This document shows positions 54,389 through 64,000 of a stretch of DNA of 64,000 nucleotides, one piece after another. The stretch spans positions 62,001 through 126,000 of the forward strand of contig CAMJML010000005.1 of assembly GCA_946407015.1 (NCBI GenBank). Direction: 5' to 3'. The stretch is from an uncultured Selenomonadales bacterium (GTDB lineage: Bacteria; Bacillota; Negativicutes; DSM-1736; Dendrosporobacteraceae). The notes under the pieces were generated by a model. The model searched no databases. It was not told the origin of the DNA and saw only the letters and a list, made by a program, of their open reading frames with translations. How positions within the stretch are numbered: position 1 is the stretch's first letter; every line of letters begins with the position of its first letter. A program made the translations under genes and the position numbers.

Positions 54389-54844
54389 ATGTTAGTAAGT
54401 AAAAAGCAAGACTGGGAACTTTATCAAGAAGAAGTGACCCCGGTTGTATTGGTGCAGAAATCAACCGTAAACACTGCTCTACGGGTTAAATGTTTGACTG
54501 TAGTTTTACTGCTAGCTATTACTGCTATGTTTATTACAATCAGAAGCGAAGTCATTATAAGAGCTGGCTATGATCTTGTTCAAACTAAAGCACAATTGAT
54601 CAAAGCTGAAAAAGAAAACGAACTTTTACGTTTAGATATAGCGAAATTAAAATCTCCTCAACGAATCCAAGCAATTGCAACAACAGAATTGGGCATGGTT
54701 GTACCTGCTAATGTTTATTATGCGGCAAACGATGTTAAGACTAGCGGCGATAGCAATTTCGTGTCTGCTAAAGAACAGACTGTATGGGGAACTTTAAGCA
54801 ATGTGCTACATCCCGGAAAGGCGGAAGCCAGTAAAGGACAGTAA
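54389..54844 (+). CDS. ftsL: FtsL-like septal protein
   Basis: This 151-residue bitopic protein has a short cytoplasmic N-terminus, one membrane helix (about 35-55) and an extracytoplasmic leucine-rich coiled coil (TKAQLIKAEKENELLRLDIA). The C-terminal tail is longer than usual. Position between rsmH and the division PBP is that of ftsL. Sequence conservation of FtsL is low, so position carries weight. Confidence 0.85.
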   Translation: MLVSKKQDWELYQEEVTPVVLVQKSTVNTALRVKCLTVVLLLAITAMFITIRSEVIIRAGYDLVQTKAQLIKAEKENELLRLDIAKLKSPQRIQAIATTELGMVVPANVYYAANDVKTSGDSNFVSAKEQTVWGTLSNVLHPGKAEASKGQ

Positions 54845-54870
54845 AATATCAAAGTGTGGGGGAGATGCTA

Positions 54871-56958
54871 TTGGCGTCAGCAACGCATGTTACCATAAGA
54901 AAAAGAGTCACTATATTTTTTCTTTTTGTTTCGGTAATAATGATCGGGTTAGGTTGTCGACTTATGTATCTCCAATTTTATCGCAGTGGCTGGTTAGCTG
55001 AGAATGCAATTGATCAGCGAATTCGTGACATCCCAGTAGAAGCTAAACGGGGTATTATCTATGACCGAAATGGCCGGGAAATGGCCGTTAGCATGAGTAC
55101 CGAATCTGTTTATGCAATTCCTGCAGAAATACGCAACGCCGACGAAACAGCAGCCAAAGTGGCTGCTATTTTATCGTTAGATGCTGATAAACTTGCGACA
55201 AAACTAAAAAAACGACAAGCCTTTACTTGGATAAAACGAAAGATTGATGATGACGCCGCTCGCGAAATCAAGAAACTCAATTTACCAGGAATTGGTTTAA
55301 CCCAGGAAGGAAGAAGATATTATCCTCATGATAATCTGGCGTCCCATGTATTGGGTTTCACTGGAATTGATAGTCAGGGATTAGATGGGGTTGAAATGAC
55401 ATTTGACAATTATCTGCGCGGCCGTCCTGGCAGCATTGTGGTTGAATATGATGCTAGAGGCCGGGAGATCCCTTATGCCAGCCATAAATACTCTCCACCA
55501 ACCGATGGAAATAATGTCTATTTAACAATTGATCTGGTTATTCAACAGATTGTTGAAAGGGAACTCGATAAAGTGATGCAGGAAACTCAGGCAAAAGCAG
55601 CGACGATTATTGTGATGCAGCCGCAAACAGGGGAAATATTGGCATTAGCGAATAGGCCGGACTATAACCCTAATAAGTTTTCCGAGTATCCATCCAAGTT
55701 ATGGCGTAATGTTGCTGTTTCTAATGCCTACGAGCCAGGTTCTACTTTTAAGATCTTAACAACTACCGCGGTTCTTGGTGATCAAGTTGTAAAATTGGAT
55801 GAACGTTTTTTTGACCCCGGTGGAATTGAAGTACAAGGGAGAACGATTCACTGCTGGAAACATGGCGGCCATGGAAGCCAAAGTTTTCGGGAGGTTGTAG
55901 AGAATTCATGCAATACGGGTTTTGTTACGGTTGGTTTGCGATTGGGAAAAGATCCCTTTTATAAGTATCTGGATAATTTCGGACTTGGCAAGCTGACTGG
56001 GATCGACTTACCTGGTGAAGCAAAAGGTATTATGATTGATCAGAACAAAGCAACACCAATTAATATTGCGACGATGTCTATGGGGCAAAGTATCGCGGTA
56101 ACGCCAATTCAGCTGGTTAGTGCCGTATCGGCAGTTGCCAACGATGGTTTGAGAACTAGGCCGCAGATTGTTAAAGAAGTTCGCAATAAGAATGATGAGG
56201 TCATTCGTGGGTTCCAGCCTGACGTCCAAAATCAGGTTGTTGACCCAGCTATCGCGCAGCAAGTAAAAGGAGTCTTAGAAAGTGTCGTTGCTAATGGTAC
56301 TGGTCGCAATGCCTATATCGATGGATATCGAATTGCTGGAAAGACCGGTACTGCTCAAAAAGTTGGAGCAGGTGGCTATGTACCGGGAAAATACGTTGCT
56401 TCTTTTTCCGGTTTTGCTCCTGCTGATAATCCTCAGGTAGCTATGCTAGTGGTTATCGACGAACCAGTGGGCTTATATTATGGTGGTCAAATTGCCGCTC
56501 CGGTTTTCGGAGCTGTTATGAAGGATATCTTGCAATATCTAAAAGTGGCGCCTAATGGCACAAATAATACTAAGGAAAGCGCTCCTGTTGAACATGCTTT
56601 GGTTCCCAATATCATCAATATGCTGGTTCCGGATGCTATTAAAGAACTCCAAAAGGTGAATTTGAATGCACGAATAGAGGAGACTGGCGAGCGGATTGCC
56701 GACCAGATACCGAAGCCTGGAAGTCGTGTACCACAGGGGTCTAATGTGTTACTATATACACTAACGCCGCGTTATTTAGCAGGTGAAATTACTGTTCCCG
56801 ATTGCCGCGGTAGCTCATTACGAGAAGCTTCGGAGGTTTTAGCAGAAGTTGGTTTGACCATAAAGCCAATCGGAGAAGGCACGAACGCAATTAAACAAGA
56901 TCCTTTACCGGGCAGTAAAGTTCTTCCGGGAACGACTATTACAATTTTCTTTGAATAA
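54871..56958 (+). CDS. ftsI: PASTA-domain penicillin-binding transpeptidase (FtsI/SpoVD type)
   Basis: This class B PBP of about 695 residues has an N-terminal membrane helix, a dimerisation domain, and a transpeptidase with Ser291 (GSTFK), Ser346-Cys-Asn and Lys491-Thr-Gly. Two C-terminal PASTA domains follow (about 575-695). It cross-links septal peptidoglycan. It could be FtsI or the sporulation SpoVD; a single gene here makes division the likelier role. The start is uncertain: TTG 54871 fits GGGGGAG best, and GTG 54856 and ATG 54865 are alternatives. Confidence 0.93.
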   Translation: MASATHVTIRKRVTIFFLFVSVIMIGLGCRLMYLQFYRSGWLAENAIDQRIRDIPVEAKRGIIYDRNGREMAVSMSTESVYAIPAEIRNADETAAKVAAILSLDADKLATKLKKRQAFTWIKRKIDDDAAREIKKLNLPGIGLTQEGRRYYPHDNLASHVLGFTGIDSQGLDGVEMTFDNYLRGRPGSIVVEYDARGREIPYASHKYSPPTDGNNVYLTIDLVIQQIVERELDKVMQETQAKAATIIVMQPQTGEILALANRPDYNPNKFSEYPSKLWRNVAVSNAYEPGSTFKILTTTAVLGDQVVKLDERFFDPGGIEVQGRTIHCWKHGGHGSQSFREVVENSCNTGFVTVGLRLGKDPFYKYLDNFGLGKLTGIDLPGEAKGIMIDQNKATPINIATMSMGQSIAVTPIQLVSAVSAVANDGLRTRPQIVKEVRNKNDEVIRGFQPDVQNQVVDPAIAQQVKGVLESVVANGTGRNAYIDGYRIAGKTGTAQKVGAGGYVPGKYVASFSGFAPADNPQVAMLVVIDEPVGLYYGGQIAAPVFGAVMKDILQYLKVAPNGTNNTKESAPVEHALVPNIINMLVPDAIKELQKVNLNARIEETGERIADQIPKPGSRVPQGSNVLLYTLTPRYLAGEITVPDCRGSSLREASEVLAEVGLTIKPIGEGTNAIKQDPLPGSKVLPGTTITIFFE

Positions 56959-57044
56959 CTAGTTTGAATTGGACTTTTTTGAATGACTAAGATAAAATTG
57001 GTAATATTGGTAATAATAGTGATAGATTTGTAGGAGGCTTAAAA

Positions 57045-58535
57045 GTGAAGAAAAATTTAGAGCAACTTCTCTTATTAATTCCGGATGCAAGCATCACGGG
57101 TGAGAGAAATAAAATAATAAAAGCAGTTACTCACGATTCCCGTAATGTTGTACCAGGAACCCTCTTTATCTGTTTAACAGGAAACAAAGTTGATGGCCAT
57201 GAATATATCCAGCAGGCTGTTGAATTAGGAGCAGTTGCCGTTTTAGTGGAAAAACAGATAGCAGTGCCGGCCGGTATCACTGTAATTCAGGTTGAAAACA
57301 CAAGAACGGCCATGCAATTGATCGTTCCGGCGTTTTTTGACTATCCTGCACGCGAGTTGCGGATGATCGGCGTAACCGGCACTAACGGAAAAACAACCAC
57401 AACTTATTTAGTAAGGAGCATTTTAAAAGCAGCTGGCTTTAAAACGGGAGTTATCGGGACTATCCAGACCCTGATTGAGGATCGTGTATTGCCTGTAAAA
57501 AATACAACACCAGATGTTGTAGAACTGCAAAGAACTTTAGCAGAAATGGTTGATGCCGACATAGACTATGTAATTATGGAAGTTTCCTCTCATGCGTTGG
57601 CTCTGGACCGCGTTGCCGGCTGTGAATTTGATATTGGTGCATTTACAAATATTACGCAAGATCATCTTGATTTTCATGGTACCTTTGATCGTTACACAGA
57701 TGCTAAAGCCAAACTTTTCCGCCTGCTTGGACAGGAAGGAAATATCAAACAAGGTAAAGCGGCCGTAATCAATCTTGATGATGGAGCCGGAAAGGTTATG
57801 CTGGAAAATACAAGCTGCCGGGCCATCACCTACAGTATTCATACAAGTGCTGACATTATGGCCAAAGACATTGAAGTTTTTGCTACAGGATCAAGTTTTC
57901 GTGTGACTTACTGGCAGGGGGAAATTCCGCTAAAACTAAAAATAACGGGTGTTTTTAATGTGTATAATGTTATGGCCGCTGTTGGGGTCGCTTTGGCAGA
58001 GGGGATCGAGTCAACCGTCATTCAAAAAGCCTTAGAACAATTTGAAAGTGTGCCAGGAAGATTTGAATTGGTGGATGCAGGTCAATCATTTACTGTAATC
58101 GTCGATTATGCACATACACCAGATGGACTGGAGAATATCTTAAAAACAGCGAAACAGTTTGCAAAACAGCGGATTATTGCGGTGTTTGGTTGTGGTGGTG
58201 ACCGCGATCGTACCAAAAGGCCAATCATGGGAAAAATTGCCGCTGAAATGGCGGATGTTGTCATTGCAACTTCTGATAATCCTCGTAGTGAAGATCCGGA
58301 CGTTATCTTGACAGAGATCGAAGCCGGGATTAAAGAGGGGCTTACTCCTAATAAACAATACGAAAAGATTGTCGATAGGCGTCAGGCTATCGGTAGAGCA
58401 TTGTCGATAGCGCAAGCCGAAGATGTTGTTATCATAGCAGGGAAAGGTCATGAAACCTATCAGATTTTAAAGGATAGGACGATTTCGTTTGATGATAAGC
58501 AAATAGCCATTGAAATTCTCGAGGAGATGAAGTAA
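57045..58535 (+). CDS. murE: UDP-MurNAc-L-Ala-D-Glu:meso-DAP ligase
   Basis: The 496-residue Mur ligase has ATP-binding GTNGKTTTTYL and the substrate motif DNPR (TSDNPRSEDP), which indicates meso-diaminopimelate rather than lysine. Other motifs are VSSHALALDRV and FGCGGDRDRTKRPIMG. GTG start, with AGGAGG upstream. Its stop overlaps the murF ATG by one base. Confidence 0.97.
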   Translation: MKKNLEQLLLLIPDASITGERNKIIKAVTHDSRNVVPGTLFICLTGNKVDGHEYIQQAVELGAVAVLVEKQIAVPAGITVIQVENTRTAMQLIVPAFFDYPARELRMIGVTGTNGKTTTTYLVRSILKAAGFKTGVIGTIQTLIEDRVLPVKNTTPDVVELQRTLAEMVDADIDYVIMEVSSHALALDRVAGCEFDIGAFTNITQDHLDFHGTFDRYTDAKAKLFRLLGQEGNIKQGKAAVINLDDGAGKVMLENTSCRAITYSIHTSADIMAKDIEVFATGSSFRVTYWQGEIPLKLKITGVFNVYNVMAAVGVALAEGIESTVIQKALEQFESVPGRFELVDAGQSFTVIVDYAHTPDGLENILKTAKQFAKQRIIAVFGCGGDRDRTKRPIMGKIAAEMADVVIATSDNPRSEDPDVILTEIEAGIKEGLTPNKQYEKIVDRRQAIGRALSIAQAEDVVIIAGKGHETYQILKDRTISFDDKQIAIEILEEMK

Positions 58536-59896
58536 TGGCAGCGTTTTCTCTAGATGAAATTTGTATGGCTACAGGGGGGGCCCTGCTAAAAAAAGGAGCT
58601 ATTCAGTTTACCGGTGTTTCAACTGATACACGAACGATCCATGCAGGTAATTTATTTGTCGCAATAACAGGTGAGCATTTTGACGGTCATGATTTTATTG
58701 ACCAAGCGTTGCAGCAAGGTGCTGCTGGGATCGTGGTTGGTCCGCAGGCAGTGAACTTGGACGAAACTATCACGGTAGTTCGGGTTGAAAATACCTTGCA
58801 GGCTTATCAACATATTGCAGCCTATCATCGCAGTAAATTTAATATTCCAGTGATTGCCATTACTGGCTCCAATGGCAAAACTACGACCAAGGACTTTACA
58901 GCTGCTGTATTGAGCAGTCGTTTTAGTATCTTAAAAACTCAAGGAAATTTCAATAATGAAATTGGCTTACCATTAACCTTGTTACATTTAAATGCCAGTC
59001 ATGATGCAGCTGTGGTTGAGATGGGAATGCGGGGGTTAGGCGAAATTCGTGAACTAGCCGAAATCGCCAAGCCAAACATTGCGATTGTCACAAATGTCGG
59101 CGAAACCCATATGGAATTGCTAGGATCCATTGAAAATATCGCGGTTGCTAAATCCGAACTTGTAGAAGCCGTTCCCCGTGATGGCATCATCGTACTCAAT
59201 GCAGACAATGATTATGTTAGAAATATGGCTCAGAAAAGCTTGGGGAAAGTTGTTCTTTTTGGCATCGAACATGAACAATGTCAAATTAGGGCTAAGAATA
59301 TCCAGCTACATCAAACCGAAACCAGCTTTGATTGTGAATATTTACAAGGTCAGTTTACGGCGGTCATTCCGGCTATTGGCAAACATAATGTCTATAATGC
59401 CCTGGCGGCAATTGCGGTGGCTTTAGAATTAGGTTTACAGCCTGAAGAGATTAATACAGGTCTTAGAATGTTTTCTCCTAGCGCGATGCGCCTATCGGTC
59501 ACTAGAATGAATGATTACAATATTATTAATGATGCGTATAATGCCAGTCCCATGTCAATGGCTGCGGCAATCGATACGCTCAGTGAATTTACACAGGGAC
59601 GCAGAATTGCCATTTTAGGGGATATGCTGGAACTGGGAGATGTTGCTGTAGTTGCTCATCAGCAGGTGGGAAGAAAGCTGGCTCAGAGCGGCATTGAGAT
59701 TGTCATTACCGTCGGGAAACTGGCTCAATATATTGCTGAGGCTGCAAAGCAAGGCGGCGTAGAGAAAGTGATTGCCTGCGATAGTCATGATCATGCTAAA
59801 GAAAATCTAAAACAAATATTAAAGCCGGGCGATACCTTACTGGTTAAAGGTTCACGCGGCATGAAGATGGAAACGATATTGAATGAGCTGATGTAA
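58535..59896 (+). CDS. murF: UDP-MurNAc-tripeptide:D-Ala-D-Ala ligase
   Basis: This 453-residue Mur ligase has TGSNGKTTTKDF (ATP), NFNNEIGLPLTLL and NDAYNASPMSMAAAIDTL. It adds D-Ala-D-Ala to finish the stem peptide. The start overlaps the murE stop (TAATG). Length normal. Confidence 0.96.
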   Translation: MAAFSLDEICMATGGALLKKGAIQFTGVSTDTRTIHAGNLFVAITGEHFDGHDFIDQALQQGAAGIVVGPQAVNLDETITVVRVENTLQAYQHIAAYHRSKFNIPVIAITGSNGKTTTKDFTAAVLSSRFSILKTQGNFNNEIGLPLTLLHLNASHDAAVVEMGMRGLGEIRELAEIAKPNIAIVTNVGETHMELLGSIENIAVAKSELVEAVPRDGIIVLNADNDYVRNMAQKSLGKVVLFGIEHEQCQIRAKNIQLHQTETSFDCEYLQGQFTAVIPAIGKHNVYNALAAIAVALELGLQPEEINTGLRMFSPSAMRLSVTRMNDYNIINDAYNASPMSMAAAIDTLSEFTQGRRIAILGDMLELGDVAVVAHQQVGRKLAQSGIEIVITVGKLAQYIAEAAKQGGVEKVIACDSHDHAKENLKQILKPGDTLLVKGSRGMKMETILNELM

Positions 59897-59914
59897 GGTC
59901 TGGGGAGGCTTATC

Positions 59915-60889
59915 ATGCATGAAATATTATATGCTGCAGTAGTGGCTTTTATCGTTGCGTTAGTTGTTGGCCCATTGGTAATTCCTTTACTACGGCGATT
60001 GAAGTTCGGCCAAAGTATTCGAGAAGAAGGACCGGAACGGCATTATGCCAAAGCCGGGACCCCGACAATGGGGGGAATTATTATTTTAACAGCACTGATC
60101 ATTCCTGCAATTTATTTTGCAGGGAACAGTCTGGAAGTTTGGCTGGCCCTGTTTGTAACTTTGGGGCATGGCGTGCTGGGATTTATTGATGACTTTATTA
60201 AAGTCGTACTGAAACGATCATTGGGGCTTAAAGCGCGTCAAAAGCTGCTGGGGCAAATTCTGATGGCGCTGGCTTTATGTTTTATTGCCATTACTTATAT
60301 GGGACGAGGAACAGATTTATGGATTCCCTTATTAGGTGTAAATATTGACTTTGGTCCACTTTATTATATTTTAATTTTTCTAGTTCTTGTCGGAACGACC
60401 AATGCTGTCAATCTAACAGACGGATTGGATGGATTAGCAGCAGGTACGACTACGGTTGCTGCACTTGCATATGCTGTGATCTGTGTGAATTTCAACAAGC
60501 CTGAACTGGCCATATTTTGTGTTTCGCTTGCAGGGGCCACTTTGGGATTTTTACGCTATAATGCACATCCGGCTAAGGTTTTTATGGGCGATACTGGATC
60601 ATTAGCTTTAGGTGGAGCTCTTGCCGCAGTCTCCGTTATGACCAAGACTGAATTATTGCTCGTCATCGTTGGTGGTGTGTTCGTAATCGAAGCATTATCT
60701 GTTATTATTCAGGTTATTTCTTTTAAATCAACGGGCAAGCGTGTGTTTTTGATGAGTCCGATTCACCATCATTTTGAATTGGCTGGCTGGTCAGAAAATA
60801 AAGTGGTTACAGTTTTCTGGCTGGCAGGAGCAGTTTTTAGTGCAGTGGCATTAGTGATATTGGCTGTGAGCCAATCAGGAGGCATATAA
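59915..60889 (+). CDS. mraY: Phospho-N-acetylmuramoyl-pentapeptide transferase
   Basis: The 324-residue membrane enzyme has about ten helices and motifs AGTPTMGGIIIL, FIDDFIKVVLKRS, NLTDGLDGLAAGT and MSPIHHHFELAGWSE. It makes lipid I from UDP-MurNAc-pentapeptide and undecaprenyl phosphate, the carrier supplied through UppS. It begins 18 bases after murF. Confidence 0.97.
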   Translation: MHEILYAAVVAFIVALVVGPLVIPLLRRLKFGQSIREEGPERHYAKAGTPTMGGIIILTALIIPAIYFAGNSLEVWLALFVTLGHGVLGFIDDFIKVVLKRSLGLKARQKLLGQILMALALCFIAITYMGRGTDLWIPLLGVNIDFGPLYYILIFLVLVGTTNAVNLTDGLDGLAAGTTTVAALAYAVICVNFNKPELAIFCVSLAGATLGFLRYNAHPAKVFMGDTGSLALGGALAAVSVMTKTELLLVIVGGVFVIEALSVIIQVISFKSTGKRVFLMSPIHHHFELAGWSENKVVTVFWLAGAVFSAVALVILAVSQSGGI

Positions 60890-60891
60890 CC

Positions 60892-62247
60892 ATGGACTTT
60901 AGCAACAAAAATATCTTGGTACTTGGTGCAGGAATTAGTGGGATTTCTGTAGCCTGTATTTTACAAAATCGCGGCGCAAAAGTGATTTTAAGCGATACCA
61001 AGACAAGAGACAAAATTCATTACGACTTAACTGCCATAGAAAAGAGTGGGGTTACCTTAAGCTTGGGAAATCAGGGCGAAAGCTTGCTAGAGCATCTTGA
61101 CTATCTGATTCTCTCACCTGGAATTTCGATTAATGTCCCGCTCGTCCAAAAGGCCAAAGCACTAGATATTCTTGTTATGAGTGAGATTGAAGTGGCCTAT
61201 CAGTTGTGTCATGCTCCTATTGTTGCGATTACAGGTACGAATGGGAAAACAACCACAACAACGCTTGTTGGCGAAATGCTGCGAACTACTGGAAAAGAGA
61301 TTGTTGTCGGTGGTAATATCGGCAGTGCACTTACTAAGGAAGTACAGCATATTTCTTCTAGCGGCTTTGTTGTTGCCGAAATATCCAGTTTTCAATTAGA
61401 AGCGATCATTGATTTTAGCCCCAAAATTGCAGCTGTTTTAAATTTGACGCCGGACCATCTGGACCGGCATCTGACCATGGAGCTTTATAAAAGCACGAAG
61501 GAACTGATTTTTAAAAATCAGAAGCCGGAGGATTATTTAGTATTAAATTATGATGATCCACAAGTGCGTGATATGTCAGAGAGAACCTTGGCAAAGGTAA
61601 TGTTCTTTAGCCGGCAGGTAGAATTAAGTGAAGGAATCTTCATAAAAGATGAGAATTTTACTCTTTCTTGGGAAGGGAGAACTTATGAAATCTGTCCTGT
61701 TCAAGATCTTCATATCAAGGGCGGTCATAATGTGGAAAATACCTTGGCAGCGTGTGGCATTGCCTTTTTAGCCGGGGCTGAAATTACTGAGCTGGCGAAA
61801 GTGATTCAGCGTTTTGAAGGTGTTGAACATCGGATTGAGTTCGTTGCTAAAATCAAGGATGTTGAATATTATAATGACTCCAAGGCGACTAATCCAGAAT
61901 CTTCTGTTAAAGCGCTTGAGGCTTTTCCAGGGCATGTTCTATTGATTGCAGGCGGACGTGACAAAATGACGGACTTGACGGAATTTGTTCAATTAATTCG
62001 TGAAAAAGTTGACCATCTTATTTTACTGGGGGAAGCAAAAGATCGATTTCATGAAGCAGCCAGGAATGCAGGTATAACCCATATTCATATTGTCAAATCC
62101 GTTCAGGATGCTGTAAGTTTGGCCAGTAGGCTGGCTAAACCTCAGCAGGTGGTTTTATTGTCACCAGCATGCTCAAGTTATGATATGTTTGCTAATTATG
62201 AGGAACGGGGAAAGACGTTTAAGAATTTAGTTCGCCAGTTAGGTTAG
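60892..62247 (+). CDS. murD: UDP-MurNAc-L-Ala:D-Glu ligase
   Basis: The 451-residue Mur ligase starts with a Rossmann-like region (VLGAGISGISVA) and has the ATP motif GTNGKTTTTTLV. Later motifs are NLTPDHLDRH and YNDSKATNPESS. It adds D-Glu in the cytoplasm. It begins 2 bases after mraY, so the two are likely coupled. Confidence 0.96.
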   Translation: MDFSNKNILVLGAGISGISVACILQNRGAKVILSDTKTRDKIHYDLTAIEKSGVTLSLGNQGESLLEHLDYLILSPGISINVPLVQKAKALDILVMSEIEVAYQLCHAPIVAITGTNGKTTTTTLVGEMLRTTGKEIVVGGNIGSALTKEVQHISSSGFVVAEISSFQLEAIIDFSPKIAAVLNLTPDHLDRHLTMELYKSTKELIFKNQKPEDYLVLNYDDPQVRDMSERTLAKVMFFSRQVELSEGIFIKDENFTLSWEGRTYEICPVQDLHIKGGHNVENTLAACGIAFLAGAEITELAKVIQRFEGVEHRIEFVAKIKDVEYYNDSKATNPESSVKALEAFPGHVLLIAGGRDKMTDLTEFVQLIREKVDHLILLGEAKDRFHEAARNAGITHIHIVKSVQDAVSLASRLAKPQQVVLLSPACSSYDMFANYEERGKTFKNLVRQLG

Positions 62248-62258
62248 GAGGGAAAATT

Positions 62259-63362
62259 TTGGCCATTAAACCTAAATCGCCTGACTTTATTATCTTTTTT
62301 GCGGTAATTGCTTTATTGGGAATAGGCGTAGTGATGGTTTACAGTTCAAGTGCTGTTTCGGCCTATGTAAATTTTGATGATAGCTATTATTTTTTGAAAC
62401 GTCAGATCATTTGGGCCTCATTAGGATTTTTAGCCATGATCCTTACGATGAATGTGGATTATCATGTGTGGAGAAAGATGGCAAAACCGGTTATGATTAT
62501 TACATTAATACTCCTTGTTCTAGTCTTAGTTCCTGGATTAGGCAAAGTTGTTAATGGTGCAAGGCGGTGGTTGGGTTTTGGATCACTTTATCTGCAGCCT
62601 TCAGAAATTGCAAAGCTTAGCATGGTGTTATTTACTGCAAGCAGCTTGGCTAAGCACCAAGAAAGGATCACCAGCTTTGTCAAAGGCATTGTACCCCAAT
62701 TGTTGATGTTGCTGGTTGTGTTTGGCCTAATATTAAAAGAGCCAGATCTAGGTACGGCATTGTCTATTGCGGGGACCGTGTTTGTATTATTGTTTGCTTC
62801 GGGAGCTAAAATAAAGCATCTGGGATCATTAGGCGCGGTTGGGGTTATTGGAATTATTGCTGCGGTTTTATTTGAACCCTATCGGATGAAGCGTTTGCTG
62901 GCCTTTAGTGATCCATGGGCCGACCCGCTTGATACCGGATATCATATCATCCAATCACTATATGCAATCGGATCGGGTGGTTTATTTGGAGTTGGCTTGG
63001 GAAGAAGCCGTGAAAAGTTCTTATATCTACCGGAACCTCACACCGATTTTATCTTTGCTATTTTAGGTGAAGAACTAGGATTGATTGGTACTCTCACGGT
63101 TATTGTCCTCTTCTTCTTATTTGCTTGGCGTGGTTTAAAAGTAGCCATTTCCGCACCGGATATTTATGGAAGCATTTTGGCTACTGGTTTAACAACAATG
63201 ATCATGGTTCAAGCACTCATGAATATTGCGGTCGTTACGGCTTCTATGCCGGTAACAGGAATACCATTACCATTTCTTAGTTTTGGTGGTTCGGCTCTGA
63301 TTTTTACTTTAGCTGGCGTTGGGATATTACTTAATATTTCACGCTATGTCAGTTTAAAGTAA
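62259..63362 (+). CDS. ftsW: SEDS peptidoglycan polymerase FtsW (SpoVE type)
   Basis: This 367-residue membrane protein has about ten helices and SEDS motifs (GARRWLGFGSLYLQPSEIAK, VLKEPDLGTALS-type, LPEPHTDFIFAILGEELGLI). It polymerises lipid II at the septum with the PASTA PBP. TTG start, AGGAGG upstream. FtsW and SpoVE cannot be separated from sequence alone. Confidence 0.94.
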   Translation: MAIKPKSPDFIIFFAVIALLGIGVVMVYSSSAVSAYVNFDDSYYFLKRQIIWASLGFLAMILTMNVDYHVWRKMAKPVMIITLILLVLVLVPGLGKVVNGARRWLGFGSLYLQPSEIAKLSMVLFTASSLAKHQERITSFVKGIVPQLLMLLVVFGLILKEPDLGTALSIAGTVFVLLFASGAKIKHLGSLGAVGVIGIIAAVLFEPYRMKRLLAFSDPWADPLDTGYHIIQSLYAIGSGGLFGVGLGRSREKFLYLPEPHTDFIFAILGEELGLIGTLTVIVLFFLFAWRGLKVAISAPDIYGSILATGLTTMIMVQALMNIAVVTASMPVTGIPLPFLSFGGSALIFTLAGVGILLNISRYVSLK

Positions 63363-63403
63363 AATCATTGAATTCGATTAAGCCATTAGGAGGCGTCTTA
63401 GCG

Positions 63404-64000
63404 ATGCGAATAGTTGTTTCTGGCGGGGGAACAGGTGGCCACATCTACCCCGCTATTACTTTGATTAAGACTATAAAGCAATTTGTCGAATCATGTGAAA
63501 TTTTCTATATTGGTACGCAAGCCGGGTTGGAAGCTGATCTCGTACCTAAAGAAGGGTTGCCATTTGCAACAATTGACGTTCGTGGGTTTGCCCGAAAATT
63601 ATCTGTTGAAAATATTGTGACACTCCTGAAAACTTGCGGAAGTTTGTGGCAATCGCGAAAAATACTTCAGTCCTTTAAACCAGACCTTGTTATTGGGACA
63701 GGCGGCTATGTATGTGGTCCTGTCTTATTAACTGCCAGTCTCATGGGGATTCCAACCATGATTCAAGAACAAAACGTGATTCCTGGTATTACGAATAGAA
63801 TTTTAGCCAGATTTGTTGATAAGATTGCTGTTGGGTACGCTGATGCAGGTAAATATTTTAGTCATAATGAGAAAGTTGTCTTTACGGGTAATCCAATCCG
63901 GCCTGAAGTCATGACTGCCACAAGGGAGGCTGGGCTGGCAGCGCTTGGTTTGGATGCAAATAAAAGAACCATTTTGATTTCCGGAGGTAGCCGTGGAGCC
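63404..64000 (+). CDS. murG: UDP-GlcNAc transferase MurG, N-terminal part (runs off window)
   Basis: 199 residues, open to the last base. The start MRIVVSGGGTGGHIYPAITL carries the lipid I-binding G-loop. VIGTGGYVCGPV and QEQNVIPGITNR are also MurG signatures. It adds GlcNAc to lipid I, making lipid II. TTAGGAGGCG precedes the ATG. The second half, with the UDP-GlcNAc domain, lies outside. Confidence 0.97.
   Translation, partial: MRIVVSGGGTGGHIYPAITLIKTIKQFVESCEIFYIGTQAGLEADLVPKEGLPFATIDVRGFARKLSVENIVTLLKTCGSLWQSRKILQSFKPDLVIGTGGYVCGPVLLTASLMGIPTMIQEQNVIPGITNRILARFVDKIAVGYADAGKYFSHNEKVVFTGNPIRPEVMTATREAGLAALGLDANKRTILISGGSRGA

Overview
The window is 64 kb of a low-GC Firmicutes-type chromosome. 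Every gene but one lies on the plus strand. The gene content is core bacterial: HslVU/CodY, a complete fla/che export and signalling operon, rpsB-tsf-pyrH-frr, MEP-pathway and envelope genes, and the division and cell wall (dcw) cluster. CodY, a FliY (CheC+FliN fusion), CheC/CheD, SigD inside the che operon, MraZ, a PASTA-type division transpeptidase and a meso-DAP-type MurE all point to Firmicutes. The order frr, ferredoxin, uppS, cdsA, dxr, rseP, ispG, proS and the operon content are what I would expect of an anaerobic Negativicute of the Sporomusa/Pelosinus kind. That assignment is an inference from gene order and protein style; no search was run. No rRNA, tRNA, CRISPR array, insertion sequence, prophage or toxin-antitoxin gene was seen.

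Layout. (1) 1-5662: the 3' end of topA, then trmFO, a large imperfect terminator hairpin, a promoter, hslV-hslU, codY and a strong terminator. The xerC gene that sits between trmFO and hslV in Bacillus is absent. (2) 5663-37509: one about 32 kb fla/che run: flgB flgC fliE fliF fliG fliH fliI fliJ, a lytic transglycosylase, a MotE-like gene, fliK flgD, a flagellar-operon protein, flgE flbD fliL fliM fliY cheY fliO fliP fliQ fliR flhB flhA flhF flhG, a PilZ gene, cheB cheA cheW cheC cheD, a small membrane protein, sigD, fapA and two unknown genes. Genes are tightly packed, often overlapping. It encodes basal body, rod and hook parts, the export gate and ATPase, the switch, and most of a Bacillus-style chemotaxis system. 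Stator genes (motAB), cheR, receptors, flgM, flgKL, fliD and flagellin are not here. (3) 37510-47734: a canonical promoter and structured leader, then rpsB, tsf, pyrH, frr, a 67-residue unknown, a 55-residue ferredoxin, uppS, cdsA, dxr, rseP, ispG and proS. (4) 47735-52875: short independent units: an RMD1/DUF155 protein, a CoA-binding protein with thioredoxin, feoB-feoA, a minus-strand DUF1858 protein, and a YbaK deacylase. (5) 52876-64000: mraZ, rsmH, an ftsL-like gene, a PASTA transpeptidase, murE, murF, mraY, murD, ftsW and the 5' part of murG.

The genes form coherent machines. CodY, a nutrient regulator, sits directly before the fla/che operon. The operon carries its own sigma factor (SigD), placement regulators (FlhF/FlhG) and a probable c-di-GMP brake (PilZ protein). 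The dcw cluster begins with what looks like an MraZ autoregulatory box of three 10-bp repeats.

Most of the window is ordinary core genome. The items I would look at again are the signal-less lytic transglycosylase in the fla operon, the MraZ box, the rpsB leader, strong hairpins without U-tracts inside two operons, the tiny unknown genes flanking sigD and the ferredoxin, and the Cys-rich DUF1858 protein. Many starts appear to be TTG, judged from Shine-Dalgarno (SD) spacing; those choices are stated per gene.
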